Of a DNA stretch of 64,000 nt, positions 1-9,123 are shown one piece after another. Where the stretch lies: assembly GCF_014638005.1 (NCBI RefSeq), contig NZ_BMFG01000012.1, forward strand, positions 1 through 64,000. The letters run 5' to 3'. Source of the stretch: Flavobacterium orientale (GTDB taxonomy: Bacteria > Bacteroidota > Bacteroidia > Flavobacteriales > Flavobacteriaceae). The stretch's first letter is position 1; each line of letters starts with the position of its first letter. The position numbers and the translations under genes are program-made. A model generated the notes under the pieces. That model did not search any database. It had not been told where the DNA came from and saw only the letters and a list, made by a program, of their open reading frames with translations.

Positions 1-2492
1 CAGCTAACAATTTAGCAGCCGGTACTTATACCGCAGTTATCACAGATGCTAACGGATGTACTTCAAACGTAAGTGTAACAATCACGCAACCGGCAACGGC
101 TTTAGCTTCTACGAACACTACTACTAATGTATCTTGCTTCGGCGGAACTACAGGAAGTACAACAGTAACAGCTTCAGGTGGAACAGCTCCTTATACTATT
201 TTATGGTCTAATGGTGGCACTACATTTACAGCTAACAATTTAGCAGCTGGTACTTATATCGCAGTTATCACAGATGCTAACGGATGTACTTCAAACGTAA
301 GTGTAACAATCACGCAACCTATGATAGCTGTTTCAGCTTCAATTGCATCTACCCATGCAACATGTTGTACCGGTGACAATGGAATCATAGTGGCTACCCC
401 AACAGGTGGAACTGCTCCATACACCATTTTATGGTCAAACGGAAGTACCGCTTTTGGTATTAACGGTTTAACAGGTGGAACATACACGTATGTGGTTACA
501 GATGCTAACGGTTGTACTGCAACAGGTTCTGTAATCATACTTTCTGTACCGGTTTTAGTTAGTACGCATACAGCTACTGCTTTAACATGTACTACAACTA
601 GTGCATCGGCAACAGTGACCGCTACAGGTGGTACTCTGCCTTATGCAATTGTTTGGTCTACAGGAAGTACAGCTTTCACAGTGAACAACTTAACGGCAGG
701 AACGTATACTTATTTAGTTACAGATGCTAACGGTTGTCAGTCTAATGGAACAGTAACTATTGCTACTGCTCCGGCTATCGTAGCTTCAACTACACAAACC
801 AATGTAACTTGTTTTACAGGAGACAATGGAAGTGTAACTGCTACAGTAACGGGAGGAACAGCACCTTATACTATTTTATGGTCTAACGGAAGCACTACTT
901 TTACAATAGACAATTTAGCCGCAGGAACTTATACTGCAGTGATTACAAGTGCTAACGGATGTACTGCAAACGTAAGTGCTACCGTAACACAACCCGCTGC
1001 TTCTTTATTGGCAACTACAACACAAATTAACATGGGTTGTATTGCGGGAAGCTTTGGAAGTATTACTTGTACAGTTACAGGCGGAACGGCACCGTACACT
1101 ATTTTATGGTCGAATGGAGGTACTACCTTCACGATAAATGATTTAGCTGTCGGAACGTATACTGCTTTAGTAACAAGTGAAGACGGATGTACTGCAAACG
1201 TAACTGCAACGATAACACAAGACGCCATACAAGCAGCAACTACACAAACCAACGTATCTTGTTTTGCAGGAAACAATGGAAGTGTAACAGCTACAGTTTT
1301 AGGCGGAACAGCCCCTCACACTATTTTATGGTCGAACGGAAGTACTAATTTTACGCTAAACAATTTAGCTGTTGGAACGTACACCGGATCAATCACTAGT
1401 GCGACGGGATGTACTACAAGCGTAAGTGCTACAGTAACACAACCGGCATCAGCCTTGGCTATCACGATGTCGCAAACACCAATAACTTCAAGTGGAGGAT
1501 TTGGAACAGCTACAGCAACCGTAACAGGAGGCACTGGTCCTTATACCTACAGTTGGAGTTCAACACCAACTCAAACGACACAAACAGCAAGTTTGCAAGT
1601 AGGTTTCTATACCGTAACGGCTACTGATGCTAATGGTTGTACCATTACAGGAAACGTTGCGTTGTTATTTGGTGAGTGTAGAGGATTCAACACAATTAGT
1701 CAAGAAGGTTATGCTATTACATGTTTGAGTAATGATGAAAATTGTTATTTGAATGCTAATTTCGCAACATCATTTCCAAATGGACTTGTAGTGGGCTCAT
1801 CAACAAGGAATTTGAGATTTACTTCAGCTGACGCTGTTCGTAGTTTCTTACCTTCAAATGCCGCTCCAAGAGCACTGAATCAAGGAACGATTTCTAATCC
1901 TTCCAACAGTGCTTATGACAATGGATTAGCAGCACAATTGGTAACAGCCAAGTTGAACATCGCATTCGGTAAAAATGCCGACTTTGCTTCAACTGACCTT
2001 TCGATTGAAGACTTATACATTGCTTCAGGAACATTTGAAGGAATGAAAGTAAGAGAAGTGTTGATAGTGGCTAATGCTATACTAGGTGGCGGTACTACAA
2101 AATACGCAATAAACGATGTTTACGAAGCTTTGATTGCCATTAATGGTAATTATGAAGAAGGTTTCGACTTCGCTTACTTGAGTTGTACCGGCCCTTCTGA
2201 CGGAGATTTTGAAGCACCGATACCACAATTGGTATCTTATAAAGTGTATCCGAATCCTGTTACTGAAGATGGCTTAATAGAATATAGCTTGAATGAAAGA
2301 TCAAGCGTTAGTATACAATTATACAACGTTAACGGTCAGTTAATCAAAACTATTTTTGAAGGCGAAGCAGCGGGTGGTCAAACACACACTGTTAAATTTA
2401 ATGCGAATGAAATGGCATCCGGAGTTTATTTCCTAAGATTAGTAACCAACGAAAGTGCGGCTACCAAATCAGTGGTCATTTCAAACAACTAA
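1..2492 (+). CDS. SprB-repeat adhesin with T9SS sorting domain (5' partial)
   Basis: The reading frame is open from base 3, so the gene begins upstream of the window. The visible part has about seven SprB-type repeats of roughly 75 residues, each with a variant of GGTAPYTILWSNG followed by LAAGTYT and DANGC. A non-repetitive region follows (nt 1670-2220) and then a C-terminal T9SS type A sorting domain starting at YKVYPNP and ending in SVVISNN. SprB is the mobile gliding adhesin of Flavobacterium johnsoniae, and its repeats occur in many surface proteins of the phylum. A secreted, surface-anchored adhesin is therefore likely, but a gliding role is only inferred. A terminator follows at 2523. 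Confidence 0.9.
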   Translation, partial: ANNLAAGTYTAVITDANGCTSNVSVTITQPATALASTNTTTNVSCFGGTTGSTTVTASGGTAPYTILWSNGGTTFTANNLAAGTYIAVITDANGCTSNVSVTITQPMIAVSASIASTHATCCTGDNGIIVATPTGGTAPYTILWSNGSTAFGINGLTGGTYTYVVTDANGCTATGSVIILSVPVLVSTHTATALTCTTTSASATVTATGGTLPYAIVWSTGSTAFTVNNLTAGTYTYLVTDANGCQSNGTVTIATAPAIVASTTQTNVTCFTGDNGSVTATVTGGTAPYTILWSNGSTTFTIDNLAAGTYTAVITSANGCTANVSATVTQPAASLLATTTQINMGCIAGSFGSITCTVTGGTAPYTILWSNGGTTFTINDLAVGTYTALVTSEDGCTANVTATITQDAIQAATTQTNVSCFAGNNGSVTATVLGGTAPHTILWSNGSTNFTLNNLAVGTYTGSITSATGCTTSVSATVTQPASALAITMSQTPITSSGGFGTATATVTGGTGPYTYSWSSTPTQTTQTASLQVGFYTVTATDANGCTITGNVALLFGECRGFNTISQEGYAITCLSNDENCYLNANFATSFPNGLVVGSSTRNLRFTSADAVRSFLPSNAAPRALNQGTISNPSNSAYDNGLAAQLVTAKLNIAFGKNADFASTDLSIEDLYIASGTFEGMKVREVLIVANAILGGGTTKYAINDVYEALIAINGNYEEGFDFAYLSCTGPSDGDFEAPIPQLVSYKVYPNPVTEDGLIEYSLNERSSVSIQLYNVNGQLIKTIFEGEAAGGQTHTVKFNANEMASGVYFLRLVTNESAATKSVVISNN
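3..320 (+). repeat. Near-identical 228-nt in-frame DNA repeat inside the adhesin gene
   Basis: About 80 bases starting at 3 and at 231 are almost identical, with only two or three differences seen by eye, and are spaced 228 nt (76 codons) apart. Later repeat units at 560-1660 are more divergent in DNA. Such recent copies allow in-frame expansion or contraction by recombination. Confidence 0.75.
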
Positions 2493-2522
2493 AACTAAGT
2501 TAGTACGCTAACTGAAAAGAAG

Positions 2523-2553
2523 CCGTCTCAAGTAACATTGAGGCGGTTTTTTT
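2523..2553 (+). terminator. Rho-independent terminator of the adhesin gene
   Basis: CCGTCTCAA and TTGAGGCGG form a 9-bp stem with one G-T pair around a short loop. A run of seven T follows, 30 nt after the stop codon. Confidence 0.85.
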
Positions 2554-2976
2554 GTTTTACAACTTTCCTTGCTATAAAATACAATCAACTATCATTCTTA
2601 TTGTCCCGAAGCCTTAGACTCGACACTTAGGGCCGGATTTCCATCCCACCATTTCAAACCAACCCACATACATTTCTATAAAGAAATCTGAATCATGCAA
2701 GTTTTTCAAATAATTATACAAGTAGTTCTCCTTATGGGTTTTGCATCTTTGTAGTAATCACTTTTTGATGTTTGATGCGAATGCTATTGCTATAGTAAAT
2801 GCTAAAATAGAGCACTTCGCAAGTAACTTGGCATTTTTGAGAAAGTGCACTAATAGTACCCAAACCAACCTAATTTTAAACCATTCAAAAAGTGTTCGAA
2901 ATAAGAGTAAAAGAACTAAGTAAACCAACAATCTATCATTACAAACCATTGCTTCAGGCAAGTAAAGAATCACAAG
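2554..2976. other. Intergenic region before the AraC gene
   Basis: This region has no convincing gene. The short ORFs on both strands are AT-rich and lack recognisable features. It carries a fragment of dispersed repeat family R1 at 2626-2660 and presumably the AraC promoter. Confidence 0.5.
2626..2660 (+). repeat. Dispersed repeat R1, fragment C
   Basis: TTAGGGCCGGATTTCCATCC resembles the start of the R1 copies at 6587 and 34626 (TAGGGCCGGTTTCAATCCGG in the latter). Only the first part of the element is recognisable. Confidence 0.5.
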
Positions 2977-3990
2977 ATGCAAACGATACTTCTCACTTCA
3001 AATAATCCTGCCCTTGCATTCAAACAATTGCAAAAACAGTTGGGTGGTACGTTGTTGTTAAAATCTAAAGAATATAGTTTAAAATTAAACAACGATAAGG
3101 CTTCAGGAACCATAACCGGTATTGCAGTTGAAAAAGCAATAAACTACATAGAATTTGATATAACAGTGACCGGTTCCTTGGCTATTCTCTATAAAACAGC
3201 TGATACCGATTCCCTTCATTTTGGTTATTGTTCAAAAGGGGAAATGCAACAAAGCTTTGGTAAAAAAAACACCAAAAATAAAATGGGGCAGTTTCAAACC
3301 GGTATCTTTTCAACATTTCAGAGAAACACCTTCTTCTTTTTTAAAAAAGAGAAAGAAGTTAAATTTTCAATAATTACAGTAAATGCAGCAACCGTTTCAG
3401 ATAAGGAATTACAAAATCAACTAAGCAACACCTTTTTCAAAGAACCTAAACAAGACCGTTACTGCTACATTAGTTCTTTTAATGTGAAAATAGCAGAAAA
3501 AATTGAAGAACTCAACGCTATCAAGCAAAACGGATTGGTACGCAATCTAATGAACAACAGCATTGTGTTTTTGCTTTTGGCCTTAGAAATTGAACAACAT
3601 ACAACGGATCAAGCCAATGCTGAAAATCACTGTGCCTCGCTTACAAAATCCAACATGCAGGCTGTTAAAGAAATTGCACAATTCATTAGAAATTATCCCG
3701 AAATACACTATACACTGAAATACTTGAGTAGAAAAGCAGGTCTGGCACCGCTTAAATTACAACAAGGATTTAAAGTACTCCACGATAGAACGGTCTCCGA
3801 TTATATTAGAAACGTTCGTGTAGAAGTAGCAGAAAATCTGATTAGAACTACCGAACTCAATATTTCGGAAGTGGTATACAGTGTGGGGTTAACCAGTAGA
3901 AGTTACTTTTCAAAAATCTTCAAAGAAAAATACAATTGCAGTCCCAAATATTATAAAAACAATCAAAATAGTTTGAGTAGCACCGCGTAG
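2977..3990 (+). CDS. AraC-family transcriptional regulator
   Basis: The protein has 337 residues. The C-terminal about 105 residues form the double helix-turn-helix of the AraC/XylS family, with the ending LTSRSYFSKIFKEKYNCSPK typical of the second helix-turn-helix. The N-terminal about 220 residues match no ligand domain I can name, and there is no membrane segment. It is transcribed alone and its nearest downstream neighbour is a ferritin-like stress protein. The target and signal cannot be read from the sequence. Confidence 0.85.
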   Translation: MQTILLTSNNPALAFKQLQKQLGGTLLLKSKEYSLKLNNDKASGTITGIAVEKAINYIEFDITVTGSLAILYKTADTDSLHFGYCSKGEMQQSFGKKNTKNKMGQFQTGIFSTFQRNTFFFFKKEKEVKFSIITVNAATVSDKELQNQLSNTFFKEPKQDRYCYISSFNVKIAEKIEELNAIKQNGLVRNLMNNSIVFLLLALEIEQHTTDQANAENHCASLTKSNMQAVKEIAQFIRNYPEIHYTLKYLSRKAGLAPLKLQQGFKVLHDRTVSDYIRNVRVEVAENLIRTTELNISEVVYSVGLTSRSYFSKIFKEKYNCSPKYYKNNQNSLSSTA

Positions 3991-4160
3991 CACCAAGGTG
4001 AGGGAAACTGGAGGAAGCTGAATGACATCCTCTCAATTCCTGTAAAAAAAGAACACAACACTATTCATTTGAGTTACCATTTGATGTTTTTCGATTAATT
4101 ACAAGTAAGATTAGTGATTACCTTTAGATGATAAACCAAAAATCAAAAGAGGAATAAACT

Positions 4161-4643
4161 ATGAAAACATTACAAGAATTATTTGAACACCAATTAAAAG
4201 ATTTGTACAATGCAGAAAGTCAATTGGTCGAGGCATTACCAAAGGTAATTGAACACACCAACGACAGCTCGTTAAAAGCGGCTTTTGAAGAGCACTTGCA
4301 GGAAACAAAAGAACACAAAAAAAGAATAGAAGCGATTTGCGATAATTTAGACATTGCTCCGAATGGTGAAACTTGCAAAGCCATGAAAGGTCTAATTTCA
4401 GAAGCCGAAAGTTTTATGGAAGAAGCAGAAGATGAAGACCTGATGGATGTGGGACTAATTGCCGGAGGACAACGGATAGAGCATTACGAAATCTCCGGAT
4501 ATGGAACTGCAGTAAGATTCGCTAAAGAGTTAGGACTGCACGATACTGCCGCCATATTGCAAAAAACCTTGGACGAAGAATACAAAGCCGATCAAAAATT
4601 AAACAAAATAGCAGAGAGCAGACTCAATCAAAAAGCTGTATAG
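4161..4643 (+). CDS. YciF/YciE-type ferritin-like protein (DUF892)
   Basis: The protein has 160 residues, the usual length for the family. The start, LQELFEHQLKDLYNAESQL, is the family signature. Further Glu and His residues in EEHLQETKEH, RIEHYEISGYGTA and TLDEEYKADQKL are placed like the diiron ligands of a ferritin-like four-helix bundle. YciF-type proteins are general stress proteins of unclear chemistry. The gene is monocistronic, with a strong hairpin terminator downstream. Confidence 0.92.
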   Translation: MKTLQELFEHQLKDLYNAESQLVEALPKVIEHTNDSSLKAAFEEHLQETKEHKKRIEAICDNLDIAPNGETCKAMKGLISEAESFMEEAEDEDLMDVGLIAGGQRIEHYEISGYGTAVRFAKELGLHDTAAILQKTLDEEYKADQKLNKIAESRLNQKAV

Positions 4644-4660
4644 TGTAATTTACAGCTGTT

Positions 4661-4720
4661 ACTGCCTATAAAATAAGAAATGCTCACCCACCTTTCTTAG
4701 TTTATAGGCGGTATTTATTT
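4661..4720 (+). terminator. Long hairpin terminator after the ferritin-like gene
   Basis: ACTGCCTATAAAATAAGAAA and its near-perfect complement, TTTCTTAGTTTATAGGCGGT, form a stem of about 20 bp with one or two mismatches. The T-rich sequence ATTTATTT follows. Confidence 0.8.
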
Positions 4721-4811
4721 AGACATATAGTCCTAAAAGGGAACCATAACGGAACAATGTAGCAAAAAAAGTTGTTCACATCAGTAAAAGTTAACCTATA
4801 ATAAAAGCAAA

Positions 4812-6287
4812 ATGGCGGTAACAGTGAATCGTAAAAGTTTGAGCATACAACCGGATTCGAGTAGAGTAGTAGCCCGCTTTTTTAACAATGGGGATGTTAG
4901 GACTACTAATTTGGTAAAACGAATCATGGCATTAAGTGAAATACAGGTCAAAGAGCTACTCGAAACTACTTTTAACACCTTTGCGAGTCGTCATAGAAAT
5001 GTATCGGATATCTTCCTAAAACATGCCAATAACTACCAGAACTTAATTAATTCTATCGGAATTGATTACAAAAAACTGGCGTTAGAATGCAAACTGTTAA
5101 TCGGTTCCTACAGCACTATGGAGTATTCGCTGGAATCGGCCGCTTTGTTTAATCCCTCTATTGTGGAAGATTTTGATCAAACCTTTTTGGAAGAAGGAGA
5201 AACAAGAGTGATTTTATCCTTGCGGGCTACAGGTGAAGGTCATTTGTCTTCCATCGTCTTCCGAAAAGGAATTCTCGATATCGCTAATAATTTGCGATTG
5301 GCTGTGCCCCATCAACATATCGATTTACCCGAAATTATAAAGAAAAAATCGTATGACAAGAAACGATTTATAAAAAAAATGGAGGAGATGAAAATCCCAA
5401 AATCACACACTACTTCAATAATGGACGGAATGCCGGATCGCTTTGAATATTATGATTTAAAAAATGCCGTACGAATGATGCAATCGTTCGATATTGGCGA
5501 ACAGCGAAAACAAGCCCTAAAGGAAATGACCTGGCTGGTAGATTCCTATTATGATATTGAATTCCATAAAGATTCCGACATTTCAAGCCGTGCCATTCTC
5601 CCCATCTCTTCCTCTGAAAGTCGAGGTATTGAAGATGCCCGGTTTGTGCGTTTCACCGAAGACGACGGGACACAAAAAATCTATGCCACGTATACGGCCT
5701 ATGATGGACTTACCGTTTTGCCCAAGTTACTCTCTACAAATGATTTTTTAAATTTTAGAGTGATGCCCATGCATGGTAATGGGGCACAAAATAAAAATTT
5801 TGCACTTTTTCCCCGAAAAATAAAGGGTAAATATGCCATGTTAGCCCGAATTGACGGGGTAAACAACTACCTTTTTTATTCCGATAGAATAACGCTTTGG
5901 AATAATCCGATAAAAATACAAGAACCAAAATACCCCTGGGAGTTTACCCAAATCGGCAATTGTGGTTCGCCCATTTTCACAGAACAAGGTTGGTTGGTCA
6001 TTACTCACGGGGTCGGACCCATGAGACGGTATTGCATTGGAGCTTCACTTTTAGACTTGGAAGATCCTACTATTGAATTAGGAAGACTAAAGGAACCGTT
6101 GCTTTCACCACTCGAAGAAGAAAGAGATGGCTACGTACCTAACGTGGTTTACTCCTGCGGAAGTTTAATCCACAAAGACCACCTCATTTTACCCTACGCC
6201 GTTTCAGATTATGCCTCTTCCTATGTTACAGTTAATTTGAATGAACTATTGACAGCCCTTACTTCTGATGCGAATTCGATGGAGTAG
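4812..6287 (+). CDS. GH130-family glycoside phosphorylase-like enzyme
   Basis: The protein has 491 residues and no signal peptide. GIEDARFV (about residue 275), the GNGAQNKNFALFP region, GNCGSPIFTEQGWLVITHGV and GYVPNVVYSCG fit the five-bladed propeller of GH130 mannoside phosphorylases and hydrolases. The ED pair in GIEDAR is at the place of the catalytic Asp. These enzymes phosphorolyse beta-mannosides in the cytosol. The N-terminal about 180 residues are longer than in the smallest members. The glycosyltransferase at 35 kb is a plausible functional partner, since such pairs are often adjacent in the phylum. The substrate is unknown. Confidence 0.8.
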   Translation: MAVTVNRKSLSIQPDSSRVVARFFNNGDVRTTNLVKRIMALSEIQVKELLETTFNTFASRHRNVSDIFLKHANNYQNLINSIGIDYKKLALECKLLIGSYSTMEYSLESAALFNPSIVEDFDQTFLEEGETRVILSLRATGEGHLSSIVFRKGILDIANNLRLAVPHQHIDLPEIIKKKSYDKKRFIKKMEEMKIPKSHTTSIMDGMPDRFEYYDLKNAVRMMQSFDIGEQRKQALKEMTWLVDSYYDIEFHKDSDISSRAILPISSSESRGIEDARFVRFTEDDGTQKIYATYTAYDGLTVLPKLLSTNDFLNFRVMPMHGNGAQNKNFALFPRKIKGKYAMLARIDGVNNYLFYSDRITLWNNPIKIQEPKYPWEFTQIGNCGSPIFTEQGWLVITHGVGPMRRYCIGASLLDLEDPTIELGRLKEPLLSPLEEERDGYVPNVVYSCGSLIHKDHLILPYAVSDYASSYVTVNLNELLTALTSDANSME

Positions 6288-6369
6288 AAGCTAATAAAAC
6301 AGAACTAATTGCCAATCTTCTAAAAATCCATTTCACCATAACTTCGCTTTTTTGAAGTTTAACTGCAAT

Positions 6370-6389
6370 CCCGATAATTAATTATCGGG
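6370..6389. repeat. Perfect 20-nt palindrome
   Basis: CCCGATAATT is followed directly by AATTATCGGG, giving ten perfect pairs with no spacer. There is no T run after it, so it is more likely a repeat-derived or protein-binding dyad than a terminator. Confidence 0.7.
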
Positions 6390-6390
6390 A

Positions 6391-6420
6391 GCTAAGTTTA
6401 ACGCAAAGTTCACAAGAACA
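6391..6420 (-). repeat. Dispersed repeat R2, copy D
   Basis: Read on the minus strand, ACTTTGCGTTAAACTTAGC resembles the CTTTGCG-(G/A)TTAAAC core of the R2 copies at 34878, 62474 and 63649. Confidence 0.45.
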
Positions 6421-6586
6421 GTGAATTGTTAAATTAAGATCGTATCAAATAAATAACGAACTGTCAGGCTGAGCCTGTCCGAAGCATTTTTTGTTGCTAA
6501 TAGGGTGTTATTTAGGTAAAGATACTAAAGCGAACACCCACGTATACCCATGTCCCACCGGATTTTGTTCCGTTGATACTAAAGCA

Positions 6587-6671
6587 TTAGGTCTGATTTC
6601 AATCCGTTTGCATCGAAATAGGAAACCATTTTCAATCCCTTTTGATACATCCCAATCAAGTACCATGCTGT
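6587..6671 (+). repeat. Dispersed repeat R1, copy A
   Basis: This 85-nt stretch aligns along its full length with 34626-34711, with one gap and roughly two-thirds identity by eye. Shared blocks include TTTCAATCCG, TTTTCAATCCC and GCTGT. Both copies lie in gene-free DNA. Confidence 0.65.
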
Positions 6672-6854
6672 CTTTTTAAACTTGTTTCAGCATCTCTTTC
6701 ATATCAAACAAATATCATCCTAATACAAACTAAACTTATTAACAAAAAGACAATCTAACTTGTTGATAGTATATTCTTCAAACAAGATAAAAACATCCTA
6801 TTTAAATTAAATTTGATAAATTATTAGTTAGATTAATTATTCAAATTGAATTTT

Positions 6855-8975
6855 ATGGAAAAATATGTCATTAAAAGAAACGGTATCTTCAAACCATTTG
6901 AATTGTTCAAAATAGAACAAGCAATCGAAAAAGCTTTCGAAAGCGAATTACAAAACTATAATCCCCATGTAGTAAACGATGTACTGGATAAATTAAAGGA
7001 TAAAGAAACCTGGGCTGTAGAAGAGATTCAGGATATCATTGAAAGAGTGCTGTTCACTAGGGGTTACTTTTCCGTGATGAAGTCATTTATGGTCTACAGG
7101 CATACTCGAAAAATGCAAAGGGAACACATACTGGGCTTAAATGAAGACACCTCATATGTGGATAGTACACAAACCATTGAGGAGTATATTTCGCAAACCG
7201 ATTGGCGAATTAATGCCAACGCAAACACTTCCTATTCCAATGCCGGCTTGGTAAACAACGTGGCCGGAAAAATTATCGCCAATTATTGGTTAGACAAGGT
7301 GTATTCGAAGGAAGAGGGTTTTGCTCACCGCAATGGTGATTACCACATTCATGATTTAGATTGTCTAACGGGTTATTGTGCAGGTTGGAGTTTACGAGTA
7401 CTATTAAACGATGGTTTTAACGGAGTTCGTGGACGAGTAGAAAGTAAACCACCCTCTCATTTTAGAGAAGCTTTGGGACAAATGGCAAATTTTTTAGGCA
7501 TTTTGCAAAGCGAATGGGCCGGTGCACAAGCTTTTAGTTCGTTTGATACTTATTTGGCTCCGTATGTTTTTAAAGACAATTTGAGCTTCGAGGAAGTGCT
7601 GAAAGCCATTCGAAGTTTTGTGTATAATTTAAACGTTCCTGCTCGATGGGGACAATCACCATTTACAAATATAACCTTAGATTGGGTGGTGCCGGATGAT
7701 TTAAAAGTTCAAATACCAACCCGAAATAATGAGCATTTGTTTTTAAATTTTAAATCAGATGAGTTTTTGAAACGGGCAAAAAAGAGGGGAGTGGTATCAC
7801 CATTAGAACTTCGTTACGAACATTTTCAACACGAAATGAATTTAATCAACAAAGCCTATTATACCGTAATGACAGAAGGGGATGCTAACGGACAACCTTT
7901 TACATTCCCAATTCCAACTGTAAACATTACTGAAGAGTTTGATTGGTATGGTGAAAACACCGATATTCTTTTTGAAAATACAGCTAAGATTGGCTCTTCC
8001 TATTTTCAAAATTTTATTGGAAGCCAATATGTTTATGATGAAAACGGTGAAAAAGTAGAAAATCCGAACGCCTATAAACCCAATGCCGTTAGAAGCATGT
8101 GTTGCCGTTTGCAGCTCGACCTGCGTGAATTACTAAAACGAGGAAACGGTTTGTTTGGCAGTGCCGAAATGACCGGAAGTATTGGCGTAGTTACCATCAA
8201 TATGGCTCGTTTGGGTTATTTATATCCGGAAAATAAAACAGGGTTATACCAACAGGTTGATTATTTAATGGAATTAGCCAAATCTACGTTGGAAAAAAAA
8301 CGTGTGTTTGTACAAGACATGTATGATCGCGGATTATATCCCTATACCAAACGTTATCTACCTCATTTTAGAAATCATTTTTCTACGATTGGCGTCAACG
8401 GCATCAACGAAATGATTTTAAATTTCACAAAAGGGACACACGATATTACAAGTGCTTTTGGAACGGAGATGGCTACTGAACTACTAGAATATATCAGAAA
8501 TAGAATGAAACAGTTTCAAGAAGAAACAGGTAATTTATACAATTTAGAGGCAACTCCCGCTGAAGGAACTACCTACCGTTTTGCGAAAGAAGATAAAAAA
8601 AGATATCCTAAAATTATTCAAGCCGGAACGGGTGAAAATATATACTATACCAATAGCTCGCAAATTCCTGTGGATTACACAGAAGACCCTTTTGAAGCTT
8701 TATTAATGCAGGATGATTTGCAGTGTAAATATACCGGAGGAACCGTTTTGCATTTGTATATGAATGAAAAAATTAGTTCCGTTGAAGCATGCCGCAACTT
8801 TGTTAAAAAGGTAATTACGAATTTCAAACTGCCTTATATTACCGTAACGCCTGTGTTCAGCGTTTGTGCGATTCACGGGTATCTCAACGGCGAACATGAA
8901 TATTGTCCGAAATGCGATGAAATTTTAATAGAAAAACTAAATACAAATAAACATGAGAACACAAACATTAATTAA
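6855..8975 (+). CDS. nrdD: Class III anaerobic ribonucleotide reductase, large part (lacks glycyl-radical tail)
   Basis: The protein has 706 residues. An ATP-cone allosteric domain occupies about residues 1-95, followed by the ten-stranded barrel. The active-site pair SMCCRLQLD lies near residue 415. A zinc site starts with SVCAIHGYLNGEHEYCPKC near the end. The frame stops at 8975, before the RVMGY glycyl-radical motif. That motif lies in the +1 frame in an overlapping small ORF (8953-9123). The enzyme makes dNTPs without oxygen using formate as reductant. The start at the first ATG (6855) is preferred to an in-frame TTG nine bases upstream. It forms an operon with nrdG. Confidence 0.92.
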   Translation: MEKYVIKRNGIFKPFELFKIEQAIEKAFESELQNYNPHVVNDVLDKLKDKETWAVEEIQDIIERVLFTRGYFSVMKSFMVYRHTRKMQREHILGLNEDTSYVDSTQTIEEYISQTDWRINANANTSYSNAGLVNNVAGKIIANYWLDKVYSKEEGFAHRNGDYHIHDLDCLTGYCAGWSLRVLLNDGFNGVRGRVESKPPSHFREALGQMANFLGILQSEWAGAQAFSSFDTYLAPYVFKDNLSFEEVLKAIRSFVYNLNVPARWGQSPFTNITLDWVVPDDLKVQIPTRNNEHLFLNFKSDEFLKRAKKRGVVSPLELRYEHFQHEMNLINKAYYTVMTEGDANGQPFTFPIPTVNITEEFDWYGENTDILFENTAKIGSSYFQNFIGSQYVYDENGEKVENPNAYKPNAVRSMCCRLQLDLRELLKRGNGLFGSAEMTGSIGVVTINMARLGYLYPENKTGLYQQVDYLMELAKSTLEKKRVFVQDMYDRGLYPYTKRYLPHFRNHFSTIGVNGINEMILNFTKGTHDITSAFGTEMATELLEYIRNRMKQFQEETGNLYNLEATPAEGTTYRFAKEDKKRYPKIIQAGTGENIYYTNSSQIPVDYTEDPFEALLMQDDLQCKYTGGTVLHLYMNEKISSVEACRNFVKKVITNFKLPYITVTPVFSVCAIHGYLNGEHEYCPKCDEILIEKLNTNKHENTNIN

Positions 8976-9123
8976 ATCAGTTTTAGAACAGCACAATGAA
9001 ATGCGAACAAAATGTTTAGTTTACACCCGAGTGATGGGCTATCACCGACCGGTAGAAAGCTTTAACATTGGAAAAAAAGGAGAACACAAACAACGCACTC
9101 ATTTTAATGAAACCAAGTGCTAA
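8953..9123 (+). CDS. Separate glycyl-radical C-terminal segment of NrdD
   Basis: This 56-residue ORF starts at ATG 8953, inside the end of nrdD, and runs in the +1 frame. It contains RTKCLVYTRVMGYHRPVESF and then NIGKKGEHKQR, which is the conserved C-terminus of class III reductases. The Gly in RVMGY is the expected radical site. The frame is closed upstream by TAA at 8938-8940, so the two frames are jointly open only over about 8941-8972. Three explanations are possible: a true two-polypeptide enzyme, a programmed frameshift, or a one-base sequence error. The ATG placement and the overlap with nrdG (17 nt) fit translational coupling. Confidence 0.75.
   Translation: MRTQTLIKSVLEQHNEMRTKCLVYTRVMGYHRPVESFNIGKKGEHKQRTHFNETKC

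Larger units (their letters stand above)
6288..6854. other. Intergenic region before nrdD with palindrome and dispersed repeats
   Basis: This region has no credible gene; the short ORF at 6491-6679 overlaps repeat R1. It holds a perfect 20-nt palindrome (6370-6389), an R2 copy in reverse orientation (6391-6420), R1 copy A (6587-6671) and an AT-rich nrdD leader. A TAAATTTG at 6808-6815 matches the -7 consensus. Confidence 0.6.

Noticed and set aside
254-1534. Minus-strand ORFs inside the adhesin gene
   Set aside because: They arise from the repeated codons of the SprB repeats; the plus strand has clear domain matches.
2741-2982. Short ORFs on both strands in the 2.5-3.0 kb gap
   Set aside because: AT-rich, overlapping each other, with no motif and no promoter or start context.
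6370-6389. Terminator for the GH130 gene
   Set aside because: The perfect palindrome is AT-rich in the centre, has no loop and no T run, and lies 83 nt after the stop; I list it as a plain dyad.
6491-6679. 62-codon ORF before nrdD
   Set aside because: Most of it is dispersed repeat R1, whose other copy does not keep the frame open.
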